DNA of 9,754 bases from Candidatus Uhrbacteria bacterium RIFCSPLOWO2_02_FULL_49_11 (GTDB lineage Bacteria > Patescibacteriota > Patescibacteriia > 2-02-FULL-49-11). Where the stretch lies: the NCBI GenBank assembly GCA_001791465.1, contig MGER01000078.1, positions 275 through 10,028 on the forward strand, written 5' to 3'. Of this stretch, positions 6,356-9,754 are shown in pieces. Position 1 is the first letter of the stretch; the number at the start of each line of letters is the position of its first letter. The translations under genes and the position numbers were made by a program. The notes below the pieces were generated by a model, which ran no database searches, had not been told where the DNA came from, and saw nothing but the letters and a program-made list of their open reading frames with translations.

Positions 6356-6417
6356 CGCCGCGTTTTTTGCGTTCGCTCCATATGACAAGTGTGTATGAAG
6401 GGAATGCACATGCTCAT

Positions 6418-6446
6418 CCCGCCCCGGCACGTCTCGGGGCGGGTTT
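6418..6446 (+). terminator. Rho-independent terminator after the FN3 gene
   Basis: CCCGCCCCG (6418-6426) pairs perfectly with CGGGGCGGG (6435-6443) around an 8-nt loop and is followed by TTTATATATA. The stem is nine G-C pairs, 63 nt past the FN3 stop codon. The T run is short, but the stem is very strong. Confidence 0.8.
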
Positions 6447-6577
6447 ATATATGACACATGCTTTCACTTAAGCGAGCGGTAACTTCGTTGTTGATAGTGT
6501 CGCGAGGGCGGGAGATTTCAAAGAGAGAAACTTTGTGGTATACCATCATCGATAATGATAAAAACAAATAATAGGAC

Positions 6578-6880
6578 TCACGCAGTAACTAAATGCAACT
6601 CGTTTAAAAGCAAATCTACCCGTTCAGGATGAAAACTGTACTCACGCCGCAGTTGATACCAGGTTTTGTCCGTTGCTTGTTTCATGCGTCCTAAGATTAC
6701 AAAGCTCGTAAGACAGAGTGTCAAGCACCCATTTCTTTAGACACCTTGTCTCCAGATAGACTCGACCTTTGTAGACCGCTTCGGAATCGCCGTGTCGTCA
6801 ATGATCAACCAGCCGTCCGACAACCTGCCCACGATCCTTAACGTGAGACTCGAAAGGAGTGTCTACTATTTGACGTAGGC
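6578..6880 (-). pseudogene. DDE transposase remnant (IS4/IS701-like), internally deleted
   Basis: Reading from 6880 on the - strand, one frame gives AYVK, two stops (6868-6863), then LRIVGRLSDGWLIIDDTAIPKR and STKVESIWRQGV, then a stop (6739-6737). The hhIDDTxhPK core is the pattern around the first catalytic Asp of IS4/IS701-type DDE transposases. After the stop the same frame continues and contains an open 35-codon stretch from ATG 6685 to TGA 6578 (MKQATDKTWYQLRR, ending LNELHLVTA), which could be the old C-terminus. Only about 60 codons separate the first-Asp motif from the end, whereas intact family members have a few hundred, so most of the catalytic core is gone. An AGACA/TGTCT inverted repeat sits at the break near 6740. 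No terminal inverted repeats were identified. Family assignment is from motif memory and moderate at best. Confidence 0.5.
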
Positions 6881-6891
6881 AAAGATTCTTA

Positions 6892-6919
6892 TTGATTTTC
6901 AGTAAATGCCTGCTATACT
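6892..6919 (+). promoter_or_regulatory. Strong sigma70-type promoter with extended -10
   Basis: TTGATT (6892-6897), a 16-bp spacer, and TATACT (6914-6919) preceded by TGC (extended -10) make the best promoter match in the window. Start would be near 6926. It points into a hairpin cluster and T-run only about 45-50 nt downstream, with no intact + strand gene beyond. Confidence 0.55.
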
Positions 6920-6925
6920 GCAACC

Positions 6926-6981
6926 ATCACCACGAAAAAGACCCTTATGGGGTGCCGTCCCTATCGGGGGCTTTTTCTTTT
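6926..6981 (+). ncRNA. Candidate small RNA or attenuated leader
   Basis: The predicted transcript from the 6892-6919 promoter would be about 55 nt and end in the T-rich run at 6972-6982. It would fold as a three-way junction: P1 GAAAAAG (6934-6940) with CTTTTTC (6971-6977), P2 ACCC/GGGT (6941-6953), and P3 TCCC/GGGG (6958-6970). No match to a known RNA family was recognised. It may instead be a leader whose gene has decayed, or simply the NYN gene's terminator with a chance promoter nearby. Confidence 0.3.
6934..6977. terminator. Bidirectional intrinsic terminator
   Basis: GAAAAAG (6934-6940) and CTTTTTC (6971-6977) are a perfect inverted pair with GC-rich inner hairpins, giving a T-run after the stem on both strands. 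On the - strand it starts 4 nt after the stop codon of the NYN pseudogene, so it was probably that gene's terminator. On the + strand it would end any transcript from the promoter at 6892-6919. Confidence 0.65.
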
Positions 6982-7183
6982 TAAACCAATCCTAAATGAG
7001 AGCGTTGATCATTAATATAGGCAATTTTTGCTCCTGTCCGCTTGAAATCGAGCATTTTTTCTCGTTGTTGGGAGACAGTATGACTGACAGCTTGTGCTTC
7101 TCCTGCAAGAATTTAACCAGTCCCGCATAATCGCCATCGCTTGCGATTATAACCGCATCATAAATTAGGCCTTCGGCACTAAT
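6981..7183 (-). pseudogene. NYN-domain (PIN-like nuclease) gene fragment, truncated and frameshifted
   Basis: Reading from 7183 on the - strand, the first frame gives GLIYDAVIIASDGDYAGLV, then KFLQEKHKLSVILSPNNEKKCSI. This is the central NYN motif, with the SDGDY acidic residues that bind metal, and the following strand. The expected continuation appears in the next frame (FKRTGAKIAYINDQRSHLGLV) and ends at TAA 6983-6981, so one frameshift lies near 7038-7060. NYN proteins are single-strand RNA nuclease-like proteins of the LabA/Limkain group. The N-terminal half, which would carry the first conserved Asp, is missing: upstream of 7183 the frame runs into a stop within a short tandem repeat. 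The stop is followed directly by a bidirectional terminator. A sequencing error could explain the frameshift but not the missing N-terminus. Confidence 0.75.
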
Positions 7184-7221
7184 CGCGGATTCACGCTGAC
7201 TTTACGCCGACTTACGCGGAC
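7180..7221. repeat. Short degenerate tandem repeat, unit about 10-11 bp
   Basis: Consecutive units are TAATCGCGGA (7180-7189), TTCACGCTGAC (7190-7200), TTTACGCCGAC (7201-7211) and TTACGCGGAC (7212-7221). The shared pattern is TT-ACGC-GAC. The array lies exactly at the truncated 5' end of the NYN fragment. I recall similar strings (TCTGCGTNA on the opposite strand) in intergenic DNA of unrelated microbes; that is memory, not a search. Confidence 0.7.
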
Positions 7222-7333
7222 AGATTGAAATTCCGAGACAATAAACTATAGGAGATTATACTTGCTCCGCCAACTGGTGGATCTATGGGAGATTCTCATT
7301 TCAGCCCATGTTATATTTCTCACAAGTAATGAG

Positions 7334-7429
7334 GTGGCAAATTTACAGCATTTTTGCCACGTGAACTCGAGGGCTTTTGGACGTATTATGTAGGCTAAAA
7401 GAATGGCCGGAATGCAGCATTTTGGCCAT
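7334..7429. repeat. Pair of related 27-nt palindromes
   Basis: The first copy (7334-7360) has arms GTGGCAAA/TTTGCCAC. The second (7403-7429) has arms ATGGCC/GGCCAT with a nested ATGC/GCAT. Both are 27 nt, match at about 18 of 27 positions, and share the central CAGCATTTT. Their starts are 69 bp apart. Neither has a T-run, so they do not look like ordinary terminators. They may be copies of a mobile palindromic element or protein-binding sites. Confidence 0.5.
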
Positions 7430-7469
7430 ATAGGCATGGGACTCCCGCACGCGCCACGCCAAACCAAAT

Positions 7470-7496
7470 ACGGCTATTAACCAGCTCAATAGCCGT
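7470..7496 (-). terminator. Hairpin downstream of uvrA, weak terminator candidate
   Basis: Read on the - strand, ACGGCTATT (7496-7488) pairs perfectly with AATAGCCGT (7478-7470) across a 9-nt loop, 24 nt after the uvrA stop. The following bases are ATTTGGTTTGG, an interrupted T-run, so termination efficiency is uncertain. Confidence 0.5.
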
Positions 7497-7520
7497 TTCG
7501 TAAGGTAGCCCATGTAACTA

Positions 7521-9754
7521 TTACGCGTTGAGTACTTTTTTCAAATACTGTCCTGTAAAGCTCGCCTTCACTTTCGCGACGTCCTTGGGTGTGCCTTCGG
7601 CCACGATGCGGCCGCCTGCGTCCCCGCCTTCCGGCCCCAGATCAATAATCCAATCCGCGCTCTTAATGACATCGAGATTATGCTCGATCACGAGGACCGT
7701 ATTGCCGCGATCCGCGAGCTTCTGCAAAACTCCCAACAGTCTTTTCACGTCTTCAAAATGCAAACCCGTCGTCGGCTCATCAAGGATATAGAGGGTCTTG
7801 CCGGTGGAGCGCCGTGAAAGCTCGGAGGAAAGCTTGATGCGCTGCGCCTCGCCGCCCGACAAGGTCGTCGCCGACTGGCCCAAGGTGATGTAGCCCAACC
7901 CTACGCTCGTGAGCGTGGTGAGCTTCTCGCGTATGGGCGGAATGTCGTGGAAAAAATTCTCGGCTTCCTCCACGGTCATGGCGAGCACGTCCGCGATGGT
8001 CTTGCCGCGATAATGGATCTCGAGCGCCTCGCGGTTGTAGCGTTTACCTCCGCACTCTTCGCACTCCACGTACACGTCCGGCAAGAAATGCATTTCAATC
8101 CGCACGAGCCCGTCGCCCTGGCACGCTTCGCACCGCCCGCCGCGCACGTTGAAGCTGAACCTGCCCGGCCGGTAGCCGCGCATGCGCGCTTCCGGCACCT
8201 GCGTAAACAGCTCGCGGATGGGCGTAAAGACGCCGGTGTACGTCGCGGGATTCGAGCGCGGCGTTCGGCCGATGGGAGACTGGTCGATGACAATCACTTT
8301 GTCCAGAAATTCCGCGCCCAGCACCGCGTCATGCGCCGCCGGCTGTTCACGCGCGCCCCAAAACTGTTGTAGCAGGGATTTCGCCAGGATTTCCGTCATG
8401 AGCGTGGACTTGCCGGAGCCGGACACGCCGGTGATGCACACCAGTTTTCCCAAAGGCACGGTGACGTTGATATTTTTTAAATTAAACGCGCGCGCCCCCT
8501 TCACGACCAGGTACTTGCCGTTGCCGCGGCGATACTCATGAGGCAGATTGATCATCTTCTTCCCCGAAAGGTATGCGCCGGTGAGCGAGGCGGGATGGCG
8601 CGCAACCTGCACGGGCGTGCCCTGCGCCACGACGTGGCCGCCATGGGCGCCCGCACCCGGCCCGATGTCTATCACATGGTCGGCGGACCTGATGGTTTCC
8701 TCGTCGTGCTCCACCACGAGCACGGTATTGCCAAGATCGCGGAGATTTTGGAGCGTCTTGATGAGCTTCGCATTGTCGCGCTGATGAAGACCGATCGACG
8801 GCTCGTCCAAAATGTAAATGACGCCCGAGAGCTGGGAACCGATCTGTGTGGCAAGGCGTATCCGCTGCGACTCGCCGCCCGAAAGGGTGGATGCGGACCG
8901 GTCAAGCGTGAGGTAGGTGAGCCCCACATTGAGGAGGAATTTCAGCCGCTCCAAAATCTCTTTCAGGATCTGGCTGCTGATCGTGCGCTCCCGCTCTGTG
9001 AGCGCTGGCTCTCCTTGTTCAGGGGCAGCCGCGCGGTGCGCACCGCGTGCGGCAGGCGCAGCCTCACCTTTGAGGTTTGAGAAAAAGGCAAGCGCCTGTT
9101 CGATAGTCAGGGAGGTGACGTCATAAATGGATTTCCCGCGCACCGTGACGGCGAGCGCGTCGGGTTTCAGCCGCTTGCCCGCGCAGACGGGGCAGGGCAA
9201 CACCCGCATATAGCGCTCGATCTCGGCGCGGATATAATCGGATTCGGTTTCGCGGTAGCGGCGCTCAAGGTTGGGAATCACGCCCTCAAAATGAGTCTGG
9301 TAATCTCCGGTAAACGAATCGCTCTCATAGTCAATCTTGTACGTGCGGTCGCCCGTGCCATAGAGCAGGAGGTCGTACTGCTTCTTGGTGAGATTTTTAA
9401 TGGGCGTGTGAACGGAAAACCCGTGCGCCTCCGCCACCCCTTCCACGATCCTCATGTACCACGGTGCGTTGGTACCGGTGCGCGACCAGGGGCGGATCGC
9501 GCCCTGCGCGATGGTAAGCCCTGGATTGGGAATGATGAGATCCGCATCGACCTCAAGCTTGGTACCCAAGCCCGTGCACACGGGGCACGCGCCATGCGGA
9601 GAATTGAAAGAAAAAAGCCTCGGTTCGAGGTCAGGCAGGCTCACGCCGCAGACGGGGCAGGCAAAATGCTCGGAGAATACCAGCGATTCCGATGTCTCGC
9701 CGCGCCGCACCTCCACGGTCACGAAACCGTCCCCGAGATCAAGCGCCGTTTCCA
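7521..9754 (-). CDS. uvrA: Excinuclease ABC subunit A (UvrA), 5' end outside window
   Basis: UvrA is the damage-sensing ABC-type ATPase that loads UvrB in nucleotide excision repair. About 743 codons are present; compared with E. coli UvrA (940 aa), roughly 200-220 residues including the first Walker A are missing. Counting from the first full codon at 9752, the first zinc site is C32/C35 with C56/C59, and CPVCAGKRL is at 187. The first-domain signature [12 protein letters not shown] is at 290, with Walker [11 protein letters not shown] after it. The second-domain Walker [10 protein letters not shown] is at 442-450, zinc cysteines are 541/544/564/567 (CEAC, CEEC), and the second [11 protein letters not shown] at 631 is followed by [10 protein letters not shown]. 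All expected motifs in this part are intact, so the gene looks functional. An Ala/Glu-rich insertion (about 9068-8982) lies before the first signature helix where E. coli has a short linker. The internal GTG at 9722 is not the start. Its G+C is visibly higher than in the adjoining intergenic zone. Confidence 0.98.
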   Translation of the reverse strand, partial: ETALDLGDGFVTVEVRRGETSESLVFSEHFACPVCGVSLPDLEPRLFSFNSPHGACPVCTGLGTKLEVDADLIIPNPGLTIAQGAIRPWSRTGTNAPWYMRIVEGVAEAHGFSVHTPIKNLTKKQYDLLLYGTGDRTYKIDYESDSFTGDYQTHFEGVIPNLERRYRETESDYIRAEIERYMRVLPCPVCAGKRLKPDALAVTVRGKSIYDVTSLTIEQALAFFSNLKGEAAPAARGAHRAAAPEQGEPALTERERTISSQILKEILERLKFLLNVGLTYLTLDRSASTLSGGESQRIRLATQIGSQLSGVIYILDEPSIGLHQRDNAKLIKTLQNLRDLGNTVLVVEHDEETIRSADHVIDIGPGAGAHGGHVVAQGTPVQVARHPASLTGAYLSGKKMINLPHEYRRGNGKYLVVKGARAFNLKNINVTVPLGKLVCITGVSGSGKSTLMTEILAKSLLQQFWGAREQPAAHDAVLGAEFLDKVIVIDQSPIGRTPRSNPATYTGVFTPIRELFTQVPEARMRGYRPGRFSFNVRGGRCEACQGDGLVRIEMHFLPDVYVECEECGGKRYNREALEIHYRGKTIADVLAMTVEEAENFFHDIPPIREKLTTLTSVGLGYITLGQSATTLSGGEAQRIKLSSELSRRSTGKTLYILDEPTTGLHFEDVKRLLGVLQKLADRGNTVLVIEHNLDVIKSADWIIDLGPEGGDAGGRIVAEGTPKDVAKVKASFTGQYLKKVLNA

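Larger units (their letters stand above)
6447..7520. other. Gene-poor decayed region between convergent genes
   Basis: About 1.1 kb with no intact gene, lying between the convergent FN3 and uvrA genes. Listed separately inside it are a transposase remnant, a promoter with a three-hairpin terminator unit, an NYN pseudogene, a tandem repeat, two related palindromes and a hairpin past uvrA. I see nothing recognisable in 6447-6577 beyond short inverted repeats (CAAAG/CTTTG and ATCAT/ATGAT near 6519-6559). The same is true of 7222-7333, where an AGGAG at 7252-7256 is not followed by a start codon. A 73-codon open frame at 7246-7467 (-) has low-complexity composition and no family resemblance, and covers both palindromes, so I do not call it a gene. 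Confidence 0.75.

Noticed and set aside
6947..7015. 22-codon + strand open frame starting in the small hairpin unit
   Set aside because: No ribosome-binding site, a start codon buried in a hairpin, and it overlaps the NYN fragment on the other strand.
7246..7467. - strand 73-codon open frame past uvrA
   Set aside because: No start context, no family resemblance, and it covers two palindromes whose repetition explains its repeated WQKCC/WPKCC words.
8538..9080. + strand open frame of 180 codons inside uvrA
   Set aside because: High G+C suppresses stops opposite uvrA; the - strand frame carries all UvrA motifs.
1..9754. CRISPR array or defence island
   Set aside because: No regularly spaced direct repeats with unique spacers and no recognisable defence genes; the only tandem array (7180-7221) has no spacers.

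Overview
The window looks like a chromosomal segment of a small-genome bacterium, most plausibly a member of the Candidate Phyla Radiation (Patescibacteria, Parcubacteria-like). This is inference. The clues are short genes mostly lacking Shine-Dalgarno sequences, a membrane GT-C glycosyltransferase, a Ser/Thr/Ala-rich secreted fibronectin-III protein with a charged C-terminal coiled coil, and a broken NYN-domain gene of a kind I associate with that group. TGG is used for Trp and TGA serves as a stop, so the code looks standard. There is no rRNA or other taxonomic marker, so the assignment stays tentative.

Positions 1-4436, all on the + strand, hold: the 3' part of a class I SAM methyltransferase (2-544); a stand-alone M24 metallopeptidase (558-1322); tRNA-Gly(GCC) with a promoter upstream and an intrinsic terminator downstream (1319-1496); a Nudix hydrolase (1520-2050); tRNA-Leu(UAA) (2148-2231); an inositol-monophosphatase-family phosphatase starting 7 nt after that tRNA (2239-3000); and a polytopic GT-C glycosyltransferase-like protein overlapping it by 4 nt (2997-4436). 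The methyltransferase, phosphatase and glycosyltransferase would suit surface-glycan work, but only the last two are physically coupled.

Positions 4437-4819 contain the most unusual element: a TPP (thi-box) riboswitch on the - strand (4536-4702) followed by a matching intrinsic terminator (4487-4517). No thiamine gene, and no plausible gene at all, lies downstream on that strand. Read-through would run antisense into the 3' end of the glycosyltransferase gene. The aptamer also departs from the consensus at otherwise highly conserved positions and carries a 91-nt P3 extension.

Positions 4820-6355 (+) encode an exported three-FN3-domain protein, followed by a strong terminator (6418-6446). Positions 6447-7520 are about 1.1 kb without an intact gene. 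This is a decayed zone holding a transposase remnant, a compact promoter-hairpin-terminator unit, a truncated and frameshifted NYN-nuclease pseudogene, a short degenerate tandem repeat at its truncation point, two related palindromes, and a hairpin just past the uvrA stop.

Positions 7521-9754 (-) encode the C-terminal three quarters of UvrA, the nucleotide-excision-repair damage sensor; its 5' end lies outside the window. UvrA and the FN3 gene converge on the decayed zone.
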